DNA of 64,000 nucleotides from Bryopsis sp. KO-2023 (lineage: Eukaryota; Chlorophyta; Ulvophyceae; Bryopsidales; Bryopsidaceae). The stretch covers positions 4,468,001-4,532,000 of the forward strand of contig BSYQ01000007.1 in NCBI GenBank assembly GCA_030272585.1. Reading direction: 5' to 3'. Shown here in pieces: positions 1 through 10,460 of this stretch. Within the stretch, counting starts at the first letter, position 1; every line of letters begins with the position of its first letter. The translations under genes were made by a program, and so were the position numbers. The notes beneath the pieces were generated by a model. It had not been told where the DNA came from, searched no databases, and saw only the letters and a list, made by a program, of their open reading frames with translations.

Positions 1-313
1 CTGCACCCCGCTTGGAACCCAGAGCGCTTATCAGATCCCAACACAGCAACGCTCCCCAGTGGGAAATCCACACAATCTACTGTTCAAAACTGTCCAATGC
101 CATTCATTGGTAGTCAGCCTCTATTAGCACAAAAAAATCCACTGCCCACTCAACAGAATGAGAAATGTGCGCTTGAAAATTTGGGCATCCTGACTCACAA
201 CACTGTGGGAAGCAAAGTCTCCAACAGTAGCAACACAACTAGTAGACGTAATCATTGTGGGTTGGAGAGCCATCCAACAAACAAGATGGGCTGATGATCC
301 TGGTCATGGAGAC
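1..313 (-). repeat. Dispersed repeat R, copy 1 (partial, leaves the window)
   Basis: Reverse-complement copy of the sequence at about 23581-23915; it ends at the outer edge of the left duplicated arm. Further copies lie at 23581-24222, 30046-30398 plus 30612-30862, 55547-56506 and 63943-64000. I see no long open frame conserved between copies, no clear terminal inverted repeat and no target duplication, so the class of the repeat is unknown. Confidence 0.8.
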
Positions 314-882
314 TATGATGATTTCTATGAAATCAAAACGGGGGAAATCTGCTACCTTTCCAAAATGTCGTAAAATATAAAATTGCATTCCCACAAAGAG
401 AAGGGAAAACTGTGGTTTCATCAACACCATTGAGCCAAGCTTCGTCGACTCATGTATGTGAAATCCTAATATGTGTGTGGCTGATATCCACATCCAAAAA
501 TGTTCCAAGGTTTCGGTAATGTAGAATCTGCATCACCTCACAGAACCATTCATCCACCACCTCAATTTACTGTCCAGCATTAAATATATGGCACCAAAAC
601 AATGAAAAATATCAATCTCCCAGAAATGTGAGTTCCAGCTCCCGCATCCCCGTTATGGCGATTTAAAAGAATCATTGCTGTTTAAATCGTATGATTTATT
701 CACAAATTCAGGTTTTCATATCCGTGTTCATTGGTGTAGTTCAAAAGCATCATTAATTCCCCAAACAACAATTGTCTCAGGAGCATTCACCTGTTCGGCA
801 CAACTTTCGGAAAAACCTCCACAAAAAAAAAGCTCACCAAAGGAACACTTACCTGACACCTTTGATTTTTTAAAAAGACACA

Positions 883-935
883 AGGGGAATCGAACCCCGT
901 TTCTTTTGGCCCCATCCAGGCCGTGCCTGTTTTTT
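883..935 (-). other. tRNA-like T-arm (B-box-like) sequence, left-arm copy
   Basis: On the minus strand a strong T-arm hairpin (GGGG stem, loop containing TTCGATT) matches the pol III B-box consensus and is followed by a T run. No acceptor stem or anticodon arm can be folded, so this is not a complete tRNA. The same motif occurs in the right arm at about 63378-63432. Confidence 0.45.
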
Positions 936-984
936 TTGGAGAAAACCCCTTTCGGGAAAAACCATAAAATTCTAACCTTTCGTT

Positions 985-1830
985 TTTCAAGACCATAACA
1001 CCCGGTCTATTTTTTTTTTCTTTTTTTAATTAACACCCATTTCTCCCCATTTTTTGTTGACTTTGAAATGAAAAGTTGACACTGGGCAAACCTTCCTGTT
1101 TCTTTGTTTTTTTTTCATATATTCACCCCATATTTTTTTTAACCCGAACACATAGTCAATCTAGTTTTTTTTTTTTTTTCTCCCAAGCTCTTTCTTTTAG
1201 ACTGTGACATTCAGTCTTTTTTTTTCTTTTTTTAATTAATATCCATTTGTTCCCCAAGTTTTTTTGGCTCTGATATAAAAAGTTGACACTCAACAAACCT
1301 CCCTGTTTTTTTTTCTTCTTCATATCTTCACCCCATAATTGTTTAGACCCAAACACATAGTCAATCTATTTTTTTTTTTTTCTCCCAAGCTCTTTCTTTT
1401 AGACTGTGACATTCAGTCTTTTTTTTTTCTTTTTTTAATTAATATCCATTTGTTCCCCAAGTTTTTTTGGCTCTGATATAAAAAGTTGACACTCAACAAA
1501 CCTCCCTGTTTTTTTTTCTTCTTCATATCTTCACCCCATAATTGTTTAGACCCAAACACATAGTCAATCTAGTTTTTTTTTTTTTCCTCCCAAGCTCTTT
1601 CTTTTAGACTGTGACATTCAGTCTTTTTTTTTCTTTTTTTCATTAATATCCATTTGTTCCCCAAGTTTTTTTGGCTTTGAAATAAAAAGTTGACACTCAA
1701 CAAACCTCCATGTTGTTTTTTCTTCTTCATATCTTCACCCCATAATTGTTTAGACCCAAACACATAGTCAATCTATTTTTTCTTCTTTCTCCCAAGCTCT
1801 TTCTTTTAGACTGTAACATTCAGTCTTTTT
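985..1830. repeat. Tandem array of ~205-base T-rich units (about four)
   Basis: The landmark AGTCAATCTA recurs near 1153, 1360, 1562 and 1767, a period of 202-207 bases. Each unit contains long T runs, a TTAATTAA-like block, a TTGACACTCAACAAACC block and a CTTCACCCCATA block. Open frames here are by-products of the repeat. The right arm has about two units. Confidence 0.88.
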
Positions 1831-2188
1831 TTTTCTTTTTCTTCTGTTTTTTCTTTTTTCAAACCCTATCCCCACTTCTTTTCTAGATTTCATTCCCACT
1901 GAACAATTCTTCACTTGGCTTTTGTTCCCCATATTAATATTCAGCCCATTTTTTTGTTTCTGTTTCTGGGGTTCCCCTGTTTCATAATGGTGATAATGGT
2001 TTCAAATCACCCTATATATACTACGCATTTGTAAACATTTTCTGTATTTTTTTTTTTCTTTTTTCATTCTTTTTTTTTGTCCCTTTGATTCCCTTTTGAG
2101 CAAAATAACTATTTTGGTCTTTACGACCCCCTTTTTTCGTCGGTTTTTTTTGGGCCCCCCACCCGCACCCTCCCAAGCAGTTTCCTTC

Positions 2189-4055
2189 TCAGTCTTCTTC
2201 CCGGGATGCTCGTTTGCTGCATGAGCTTTTTTCCTGACAAAGCACTGAAAAAAACACACATTCTGGTGTAAGAAGATATCCAAAGGAAGTCAACAGAAGA
2301 AAATCTTGCGTCAAAATTTGATATTCAATAACTGAAAGTTAAGGCCTTAACTTTCAGTTCTCCTAGGAGGTTACCTGGAAGTCTAGCTCGCAGATGGTTC
2401 AGCTCCTCGACAATCACTTGCACAGTGTGAGTTACACCTGCTGCGAATTGCAGCTCGCCACTGAAGGGGTATGTCAGTGCTTCAAATCTCTCCTGCACAC
2501 AAAACCACACCGCATACATTCGGTAAAAATTTCGTTTCACTTCGTGTTTGCTTCTTTTTGTTGTTTTTGTTGTTGTTTTTTTCTGGCTGACATAACCAAA
2601 GCATGCATACCATCGTCCCTGGGTCGGTGCTCGTGACGATTCCTGTTATGGCTCCATCGACTTGGTGAATCAACAGGTCCATGGCACGATAGAGATCCTT
2701 CAGCGATTCGAAAGCCTTTGTTCGAGCCATGTCCTACACACCAAAACGTTTTGCTCTTTGGGCACGCAGAGCTAAGGAAGAAGAAAAGACATCCACAGTT
2801 TGATCAAAAATTTATCATCATCATTTTTGCAGAAGGAATCCTTCTGGAAAAAACAAACCCACAGACCTTGGCCTGCTCCCCACAAAACAACCAACCTGTA
2901 CAACCTTACCCACACCGTTTACTTTTGTTCTTTTCCATAAACATCACACAATTCTTGCTTCAAATTTTCCAAGCATTTTCCATTTGGGCTGCGTCATATT
3001 GGGGAGGGATGTTTTGGCGTTCTTTTTTTGGAGAGAGGGGGGAGGGGAGCAATTCAAATCATACCTTCTGATCCTTGCCGCCGTCCCTCTCTCCTCCAGA
3101 AGCAGATGTGGTTGCAGATGTGGATGCAGATCTCGACAGAGGAGGTGTGGCAGCATTGCTCTGAAGTCCCACATCACATATTCTTAACAAAAGGCTGCCG
3201 ACACACAATCCAACATCATATGACTCTTTTTCAAGGGAGTTCACTCAGCATTTTACCTCAGAATAGTAGTCTTTGGCCCCAAAGGTTTTCTCGGAGTCCT
3301 CATCGCTTCCAGTGTCATCATCTCCCGCACAGCCACGTTCGACATCGTCCGAATCGACAGGTACCTGCACATGTTTTTTTTTTTAATTCCAACACTCGAT
3401 ATCTCCACAAGACTTTTGAACAAGAGGGTTTTACTTAATGCAAATGGTACAAATCCTCACCCTTGCTTGGATTCGCTCCCGATGAAATATTTCTTGCTGG
3501 CGCTGGAAATCTGCAATGTCACTCTTGAGCTTCTGCTCGCGAGTTTCCACCATCCTTTCCCTCATCTGGAATTCACAAAAAATAAAATACAGAACGACCA
3601 GTGGTGAAAATTAACTCCAACAAATCTGAACCCCCCAAAAATGAGTTTCCACCGATAAGAAAAACAAAGTCAGTCACCATTTTTTGGCAGCCCACCTTGT
3701 TGATAGTTTGTTGTATCCTTGACAATGGCTCAGAAAAATTAACGCAGTGTATATGATAAAAAAAATCCTAGACTCCTCTACCAAAGAACAGGGATATCAT
3801 TTCTCATTCTCACCATCAGTTCCAGGAGCCTGGTCTTTTCTTTTGTCATCTGTATAAATCAGGACATTCATATTAGGATCTTCGAAATCTGATGCGTCTA
3901 TATTTTACGTCTTTGTTGTGATCAGATGAGATGCTCCAAGAGGAGCTGACGACAAGAATGACAGCCACGACCAAGTCTACCTTCCGCCAGATAATCGCCC
4001 ATAGAAACTCGAGCATCGTCAGAATCAAAGTCGCCACGAACAGTCGGAAGAACAT
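2189..4055 (-). CDS. Small membrane-anchored coiled-coil protein, left-arm copy (8 exons)
   Basis: Mirror copy of the gene at 60693-62546. The start at 4055 encodes a hydrophobic N-terminal segment (MFFRLFVATLILTMLEF...), one predicted membrane helix of about 20 residues. Later exons give a short MTKEKTRLLELM exon, a charged coiled-coil exon rich in Glu, Arg and Gln, an acidic Asp/Glu/Ser exon ending YYSE, a Ser/Thr/Ala-rich linker, and a C-terminal region in two exons (2482-2730 and 2325-2510 area). The last exon ends at the TGA at 2189-2191. Splice signals match the right copy, and the exons differ from it by scattered substitutions without an evident frameshift. I do not recognise the family. 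The predicted form is a signal-anchored protein with a coiled-coil stalk. Confidence 0.7.
2332..2357. other. Perfect 26-base palindrome, left-arm copy
   Basis: CTGAAAGTTAAGG is followed immediately by its exact reverse complement, with no loop. It lies in the last intron of the membrane/coiled-coil gene, just after the donor site, and is preserved in the right arm at 62388-62413. Confidence 0.9.
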
Positions 4056-4184
4056 GGTTGCACAAAGAGAACAACCGAACTGGCAAACAAAGCGGGTAAG
4101 ACTCGAAAAGCCTGTTGATGGTTAAGTAGTGAAATTGCTCTACGGTTAGAGAGCTGCTGTAAGTTCACATGAACTTCTTGTTTC

Positions 4185-4245
4185 TGGGGGTAAGAGAGTG
4201 CGGGAGTCGAACCCGCAGCCAGCCGCCACGCCACCCTTTTCTTTC
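4185..4245 (-). other. tRNA-like T-arm sequence upstream of the coiled-coil gene, left copy
   Basis: On the minus strand a perfect T-arm-like hairpin (GTGCGGG stem, loop TTCGACT, CCCGCAC) matches a B box. Equivalent copies lie at about 60525-60575 and 21185-21235, always just upstream of the exon with the membrane helix. The acceptor and D arms do not fold, so I do not call a tRNA gene. Confidence 0.5.
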
Positions 4246-5399
4246 GCAGCTTACGTCGAGGGCAGAACGACTTCAGCGTGGCCACAGACCGCGAATACTT
4301 TCAAGCACCTTGGAAAAAGCGCGTTTAGCAATAGAGAAGCGTGAAAGATGCGCAGGGAGACTTCTCGAAAAGGGTCGAGTGGCGGGACTTATCCTCCCAG
4401 TGCAACTTCAAACGCGAGCTGAGCTTCTGTTAGTATCGAGAACCCAGAGAACGCGCTGCCGCAGTGGAAGCAAACCTCCTGGGCGTTACGCTGTTTTCCT
4501 TGCACGTGACGTAACACACAAAGAGGCAGAACTGGAAATGCTTTTTTGGTTTAAGAAAGCTGGACTGCTCACCAAACAATAGCTTTGGAAGACGGTACCC
4601 TCACCCCATGGCAGCAAAAGCAAGTCTGGTGCTCCAACGAGCATATCTGCATGCTATTTTCCCCCTGAAAACGCAAAGTACACAGAATCCACAGCAAATG
4701 CAATGGACATGTGTAGAAATAACATAAAATTCCAAAAACACTGTTATGAATCATAACTTATGATGATCGATGACCAGTTCTGGAGCACTTGCAGATCTGG
4801 TTTACACCTTAGGATATGAGGGCTGTCTGGGAAAACAACCAGACTCTTTAGATGTCAAATAGAACAAAAGTCTGGCAAAAAAAGAATCCTTGAAACCATT
4901 TCTTTTTAAAAGTGTTGTGGGGTTTTAGGTTTCCTTCAAAAACTATATGTAAAAAAACAGTGCAAGAAGATCGGGCATTCCTACCATTTCTTTCCTCGGA
5001 TCATAGAAATAGAATGCATCTGACTGAAGGGGTTCATGGAAAGATCAGCATCAATTTTTTTCTGATCACATCCATTTAAAGGTGACAAACTGATGATTTG
5101 CCACTGCTCCTAATTCCTTCAGTTTCTCATCTGATACGAAATCAAATACAGGGTGCAAACGAACCCTACCAGATTTCTTCCTACGTAGGAAGAAATTTTG
5201 TGGCAAGTAGTATGCTACCCGCCACCAAGAAAGCGCGCTGAGTTCAGAATCCACCTTTTGTTGCGCTCTGTGCGTCCCCGGCGCAACCATGCTCCGTGCG
5301 TGAAGCATGATCAAGAATTGGTCGATCGGTGGCGGCGATCACGTTGCGGCTGCGTGCCCTCATAGCGTATTTTGCTCGACCAAAAGAGTTGCTAGGTTG

Positions 5400-5475
5400 G
5401 TGCCTGTTTATTTGCTCAAGCTCAGGTCACCTCGTTGGGTAGTTGCAAGACACCTCGGCACAAGCGCGATTTTTC
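5400..5475 (-). promoter_or_regulatory. Recurrent 'GTGCCAAGG...GAGGTGACCTGAG' module, copy 1
   Basis: Block shared with 9905-9992 (+), 24286-24352 (-) and 59262-59345 (+). It lies between the ankyrin gene and the membrane/coiled-coil gene in each complete segment. A shared promoter or 5' region is an inference; the sequence only shows the conservation. Confidence 0.4.
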
Positions 5476-6050
5476 AGCGCCCCACAGGATTAAGAATGAC
5501 TAAACTCCACATTGCCCACCCTGATCTGAAAGCCAGAGACAGCTTCCACTGCAACTTTATGTGCCACCAACAACTCATCGTTCCTCCAAGTATCAATCTG
5601 GAGGACTGGGAATCCTCACTGAAATTCTTTGGTTGGTTTGAATCCGTTTTTGGCGTATGAAATTATTGTTGTTGTTGTTGTTTTGGCGTGTGTGCATTGC
5701 GTTGAAATTTGAAAAAGTACTGTCCTTTACACACATACATACACACAAAATAGTACATCTTGGCCAACTAATTCACTCAGCATCCAAAAAAGTCAAACTA
5801 GTGATGTGCCCTGATCTTGTTTCAAGAATCGTGAGAGGATGATAAACCCTCTTAGCTATTTCAAAAATATTTATCTGCACAGAAAGAGAACAAAAACACC
5901 ATTCCAAACAGAAGGAAAAACAAAAGCAGAGATTAAGCAAGATCCAATTTCAACACAGCCAGATAGGATGGGAAAATAGTCCCTAGTGAAAAGCATAGTA
6001 GATAGCAGCTCCTGAGTGTCAGAGTCGTCAAAACGCAAGCAGTTATATTT

Positions 6051-7290
6051 TTAGTTTTTTTCCAACAGCTCTTCCAGTTCTTTTTTCATTGAATCGTCGC
6101 AATCCTCTCTCTCCTCGCATATAACCTCGGCAGCACTTTTCCCTCCTTTGTCGCGGATATCTTGGCTTGCACCTTTAAAAAATTGCGAGCCAAAGATATT
6201 ATGTCTTACATGAACAACTGAAGCCATGGGTTTTTAAAACAGATGCAAGATTTTTTTTCCCCCTAGGGATCTCACCTTTTTGTTTAATTTGTTTGAGATT
6301 TTTGTGGCAGCTTCCAAGATATTTTGAACAGAGAAAATGAGAGGTTTTGAAAACGGAAAAAGACTATCAGTTTTGTTTTATTTCCAAGAAAGGTGTTTTT
6401 TCCAGAAACGGAAAGACGTGGCAAATCAGAGTACACTCACCATGATCAATCAGTATCCTAACAATATCAACGTTGCCAGACATGGATGCAAAATGCAGTG
6501 GAGTCCTCCAAACATGGTCTTGAGCATTGACATTAGCCCCTGCAAAAACAAGTTGATCTCAAATCAATTACATTCCCTATATTACCACTGTGTTGTAAGA
6601 AGAAGTCAATAACAAATCTGGGGGAACCCACCATAACTGATCAAATTCTTGGCAATATCAACGTTGCCTGTTGTAGATGCCAAATGCAGTGGTGTTTTCC
6701 CCATCTTGTTCTTAGCATCGACATCAGCCCCTGACAACAAGTGGTTTCAAATATATTCTATTCTTCTTCGAATGAATTCATTGAACAGTTTGAGAAACAA
6801 ATCGCAATCACTTGTGCACTATTGAACCACAAAAATATCAAAAAAAAATCAGAGACCCCTTGAGCTCAACACACTCCCACTGGATGGAAATAGAGGATTC
6901 CACACACGCACACCAGCATTGCCCTCGTTCGTTTTCGTCTGATCAGATCTGTGAGCTGCTGCATGGTGATTGTTCCCTAGATTCTTGTGTTTTTCTAGCA
7001 AAAATTCAAAGTCACTGGGATTAATATTTAGTAAGTAGACCCGAAGCCTTACAAACCTGCTGACAAAAGCTGCTGGACGATTGGGAGGCTGCCTCTCTGA
7101 GTGCAGTGGAATGGGTCAGTGGCATTCGCTTTCGATCCCAACACTATCAACAACTTTTGCAGGAAACGTTTTTAGTAAATGTGCTGATGAGAGTCGTTTG
7201 TTGGAAGAAAAAGGCACAAGATGAACATCGATCACCTCAGCATATCTGCGCGTCTGCATGCGTGGAGCAGGGGCTCCACATCTGGTCCCT
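6051..7290 (-). CDS. Ankyrin-repeat protein, left-arm copy (5' end unresolved)
   Basis: Exons on the minus strand: a 5' exon near 7290-7230 (PLLHACRRADML), an ankyrin exon ending at 7057 (DPFHCTQRGSLPIVQQLLSA), 6632-6730, 6441-6539 and the last exon 6051-6172. The two inner exons are each exactly 99 bases, or 33 codons, with phase-1 junctions at both ends: one exon is one ankyrin repeat (KTPLHLAS...GNVDIAKNLIS; RTPLHFAS...GNVDIVRILID). The final exon encodes GASQDIRDKGG and an acidic tail ending EELLEKN. Ankyrin repeats bind protein partners, and no catalytic domain is visible. The duplicated arm ends at 7323, so the true first exon may be missing or different. The right copy lacks one of the 99-base exons. 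Confidence 0.72.
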
Positions 7291-7323
7291 TGTGAAAATA
7301 AGTTATGATCAGGGTTAGTGTCA

Positions 7324-7764
7324 AGTGGATGAACCGTTTCCACTCTGTTGGAAGGAATCTGGAACCTGCTGGAAGGCAGTGTTGACTACATCACTTGTCA
7401 AGACTACCTTTTGGAAGTGCATTTCTCGAACGGGATCGCTTCTGCACTCCATTCCCAACAAAGGCTCCAGTCTGTGACCTATCAATAACATCAAGCCAAT
7501 TGCATTTGAAAAATGAACGAAATCCCAGTGATTGTGAGCAACCCACTGTGGTCTTGCAGACATTCAATTACAAGGCGACCTTATCACCTCGTACGCATGC
7601 GGTGTATGCGTATGCGGTGCTTGTTTTCGCTCTTGTCTCCTTCTGTATGCATGTCCTCCTCTTGCTTAGGGGACGCTGGCGACCCAGAGGTTTCCCTAGA
7701 AGTCACAAACACAAGTTGTGTTAACCATCAATGCAACGTGTCCACTTTGGCGCGAGATATGCAA
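7324..7764. other. Unassigned spacer
   Basis: Sequence just inside the left arm boundary. It holds only short overlapping open frames on both strands and no domain I recognise. It may supply a new upstream region to the left ankyrin gene, but no splice-linked exon could be shown. Confidence 0.4.
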
Positions 7765-8245
7765 GCCTTGTACAGAGATAGGACTTGGGCCAAATTTTTG
7801 GTCCGACTCCGGTCCGGTCCGGTTACGGTCGGGTTACGGTCACCGTACTACGGCCGTAACTCCGTACCGTAACCGGAGTAATATGTTGTTTTTACGGTAC
7901 GGAACAGGTACGGTATAACTACGGTAGGCCCTAAATCACCGTGAAGTAGCGTGGTTCAGTGCTAAAGCGTTAGGCTGCAGTCAGTAGGGTCGCGGGTTCG
8001 AATCCCCCTGGGTTCCTTTGGAATCGTGGGACCCTGTGGGGGTCACTTTCTACGGTTTACGGTTGTTACGGCCGTTACGGTCGTTACGGTCCGGTACGGA
8101 GCGGTACGGAGTGGTACGGTGCTACGGTTACGGCCGTAAAAGTACGATTTTCTGACGAAAATTGTACTCCGGTTACGGTCCGGTTACGGTGGTTACGGTC
8201 CGGTTACGGTGACCGTAACCGTAAAGTCCTATCTCTGGCCTTGTA
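7765..8245 (+). mobile_element. hAT-like MITE 1 with tRNA-like core, plus its 8-base target duplication
   Basis: The element proper is 7773-8237 (465 bases). Termini are CAGAGATAGGACTT and its exact reverse complement, flanked by the direct repeat GCCTTGTA (7765-7772 and 8238-8245). The arms consist of densely repeated GGTTACGG/CCGTAAC words. CA(G/A)-type 14-base inverted ends and 8-base target duplications are the signature of hAT transposons. No transposase is encoded, so it is non-autonomous. A tRNA-like sequence lies at 7945-8018. Confidence 0.92.
7945..8018 (+). other. tRNA-like core of MITE 1 (A box and B box)
   Basis: TGGTTCAGTGC resembles an A box and GGTTCGAATCC matches the B-box consensus, 43 bases apart. 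The T arm folds, the anticodon arm only poorly, and the acceptor stem does not. It is therefore a tRNA-derived pol III promoter-like module and not a functional tRNA. The same core is in MITEs 2 to 6. Confidence 0.75.
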
Positions 8246-9904
8246 CAGTGGGGCTCCCTGAGAACATGCAGAACGATCGAACAATTCCCTGGGCAACGGG
8301 GTCAGAAAACAAGCACAACGGCATCCGGAAAAAGAAACGCTGGTACCTGATCCCCATAAGTAACTAGCGCTGGAACAAAACGAACAAAACGATCGGTGAC
8401 GGCGATTCCACTTCTCACGGGCTCGAAAAGGGAGGACTTTTGGGGTTTAACCCAGCCTCGCAAAAGCTGGGCTGGGTTATCATATACCGGTTGTGTTTTC
8501 ACGGCTGACCGTCGGAGTCAATCAATTGTTTTCATGCCCGCCTGTGGTCCTCAAGTCTCGTGTTCCACACGGCGCGGCTAAAGTATTGATCGATTGATTG
8601 ATCGAAGTTTCTCTTATCCCCTTATTCAATTCCTCAACACAGAGTCATATGACAATTTCGCAGAGAGCGCCACCCAAATCACAGGGATTAATGCGACAAA
8701 AGCCCAGAACTTTTTTGTTCCCTGTGAATTAGGTCAATTGCCCGCTTCATTTTGCGTTTTTCCAAAAAAGTGTGTGTTTTTTCGCTTCTGATTTCTTGCC
8801 ATCCACCACAACCACCCCACATTGTTTGGCGCCACTCCCCCCCTCCCATTCGTGCGCGACAGCCACCTTCAATCAGTGTATGAGCCAGCTCTCTAGCTCT
8901 GATATTGGCTGCCACTCAAAGAGTCATAAACTATCACTGAGGAACCAAAAGGCAGCGCTTTTCCTTTTTATTCCTTCCCCCTGTACACTCCCCTGTAGAC
9001 AACGTGCCACTGATTAAAATACAACGCAGATAGAGGCCATCAACCCACGATGTGCCAGAAAACAAGTAACAACTGAGTGCAGACCGCATGTTTACCACCC
9101 AATCGACGATTGGCGTTTGTTCAATTGCTTCCGTTTTTTGCACGTGTTTCTTCTTAAAAGGAAAAAACGAAAAAAATATCATGATATTGATCAAAATTGA
9201 TCTTGATGACCCGAAAAACAAACAAACAAACATCAATTACATTGTGTAGGAGAGATATTCTCCTATTACAAGGATCAGTAAAAATCAAATGTGAACATGT
9301 GTATTTTAATGTTGAAATTCCATTGGCTTTTGTGTGTACCCACAAAGACACTAAGACCATCAAGAATGCAAAGATGCATAGGTCGATTCAGCTAAATTCA
9401 ACGAACGTGAAATATCTTCAAATAAAGAAGACTGACCCGAAACAAAGCGATGCGGAAATCTAAATTGGCACAACCCATTCAATCCATGTAATGTGTATGC
9501 CCACTTTGATGCAGAGACTAATAAAATGAAAGTTTGCATTCTTTGGGAGCAAAGCACTTCCAAGGGAAGTTGCATTTTAGGAGCTCCCTCTTGCGGATCA
9601 AAACGCTCACCCTGGCCATGAGAATGGATGGTATTCCGAAGTTTTGGAGGCAATCCGATGCATTTGCCACAAAATTCCTTGAAATCAGCAGTTTCTGTGC
9701 AGGAGTGCTTCCTCCAGAGAAACGCGAGTTTTTTCCATACAGCAGAGAAACAACATATCGCCCCTCCAGATGTTTCGTTCTTGTTGCAACAAGGAATTTT
9801 AAATATCCCGATTCGCACAAACTTCCATCTCGAAGCCACCTGCTGAAATTTTTGCATGGAATTTGTCTTTCCATGGAAATGGGCGTGGAATTGTATTGAA
9901 AGTC
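8246..9904. other. Gene-poor spacer
   Basis: I see no recognisable gene. A GGCTGGGTT hairpin lies near 8448-8478, and short repeats of GATTGATC near 8586. A minus-strand open frame spans 9360-10067, but it runs into the recurrent module and has no recognisable domain or splice pattern, so I do not call it. Confidence 0.4.
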
Positions 9905-10214
9905 TCGAGGCTTGTGCCAAGGTTTCTAGTGGCTCTTTAATGAGGTGACCTGAGCTCAAGGAAAAAAACAGGCACCAACCAAGCGACCATGATTTTGCTG
10001 TGGGGGCACCCCGCCGCAACGCAGTGCCAGTTGATCGGCGGCGCTGATGGACCAATTTCTTGATCACGCTTCATGCCCAAGGCATTGGATGCGCCGGGGA
10101 CCCTCAGAGCGCAACAAAAGGTTGATTATAACCTTGGGGTTCCAGAAGACCCTGCCCGCCACAGCAGCGTTTTTTGTTTTTTTTTTCCAGGAAAAAATCT
10201 GGTAGGGTTTGTTT
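9905..10214 (+). repeat. Third, diverged copy of the duplicated segment, 5' part
   Basis: It matches about 59262-59575 in order: the GTGCCAAGG module, the AGGTGACCTGAG block, the CAATTTCTTGATCA block, the GCGCAACAAAAGGT block, and the TGGTAGGGTTTGTTT block at which it stops. The match resumes at 20379 (ATGAGAAACTGAAGGA block). The DIRS-like element therefore sits exactly inside this copy. Confidence 0.85.
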
Positions 10215-10370
10215 GGGACGTTACATTAAGTAGAGGAGATTAAATAACGAGTGAGTCTCGGCTCCAGGGTGGGAAAAGACTAGTTCCAAGATGTGATAGG
10301 CTGGCAGTGTGCTTTTGAGCAGCAGTTAGTATTTATTCACAGTTGGGAGCTGTAGTTTCATCTCGTTTTC
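10215..10370 (+). repeat. DIRS split direct repeat A1
   Basis: 156 bases starting GGGACGTTACATTAAG and ending TCATCTCGTTTTC, repeated in the same orientation as A2 at 20043-20198; I see no difference between the two. Confidence 0.93.
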
Positions 10371-10460
10371 TTTTTTGAAAACGTATACACTTGCGTGTTT
10401 AAACTCTCGAGACTTGAGTGTCTCGTTTCTACGACTCCCGTTATTGCGGTGTTCTGTCGT

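Larger units (their letters stand above)
355..7323. repeat. Left arm of a ~7-kb inverted segmental duplication
   Basis: Read on the minus strand, this stretch is co-linear with about 56506-63946. It holds the same two genes (membrane/coiled-coil at 2189-4055, ankyrin at 6051-7290), the same tandem array and the same 26-base palindrome. The arms are not identical: this one has about four units of the 205-base array against two on the right, one more ankyrin exon, and lacks the 1.0-kb insertion of the right arm. These differences argue for a real, somewhat aged duplication and not an assembly mirror. Confidence 0.93.

Noticed and set aside
1156..1763. Lys-rich frames in the tandem array
   Set aside because: They repeat with the 205-base unit and come from T runs read on the other strand.
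4169..4582. 137-residue protein encoded in both arms (also 60166-60579)
   Set aside because: The frame is kept only because the two DNA arms are nearly identical. It runs antisense through the T-arm-like hairpin, lacks a recognisable domain and is not preserved in the third copy.
7945..8018. A functional tRNA gene in the MITEs
   Set aside because: A and B boxes are good, but the acceptor stem does not pair and the anticodon stem is weak in all six copies, so I call it tRNA-like only.
9360..10067. 235-codon minus-strand frame
   Set aside because: It crosses from unassigned spacer into the recurrent module and stops near the DIRS border; no domain, no conserved counterpart in the arms.
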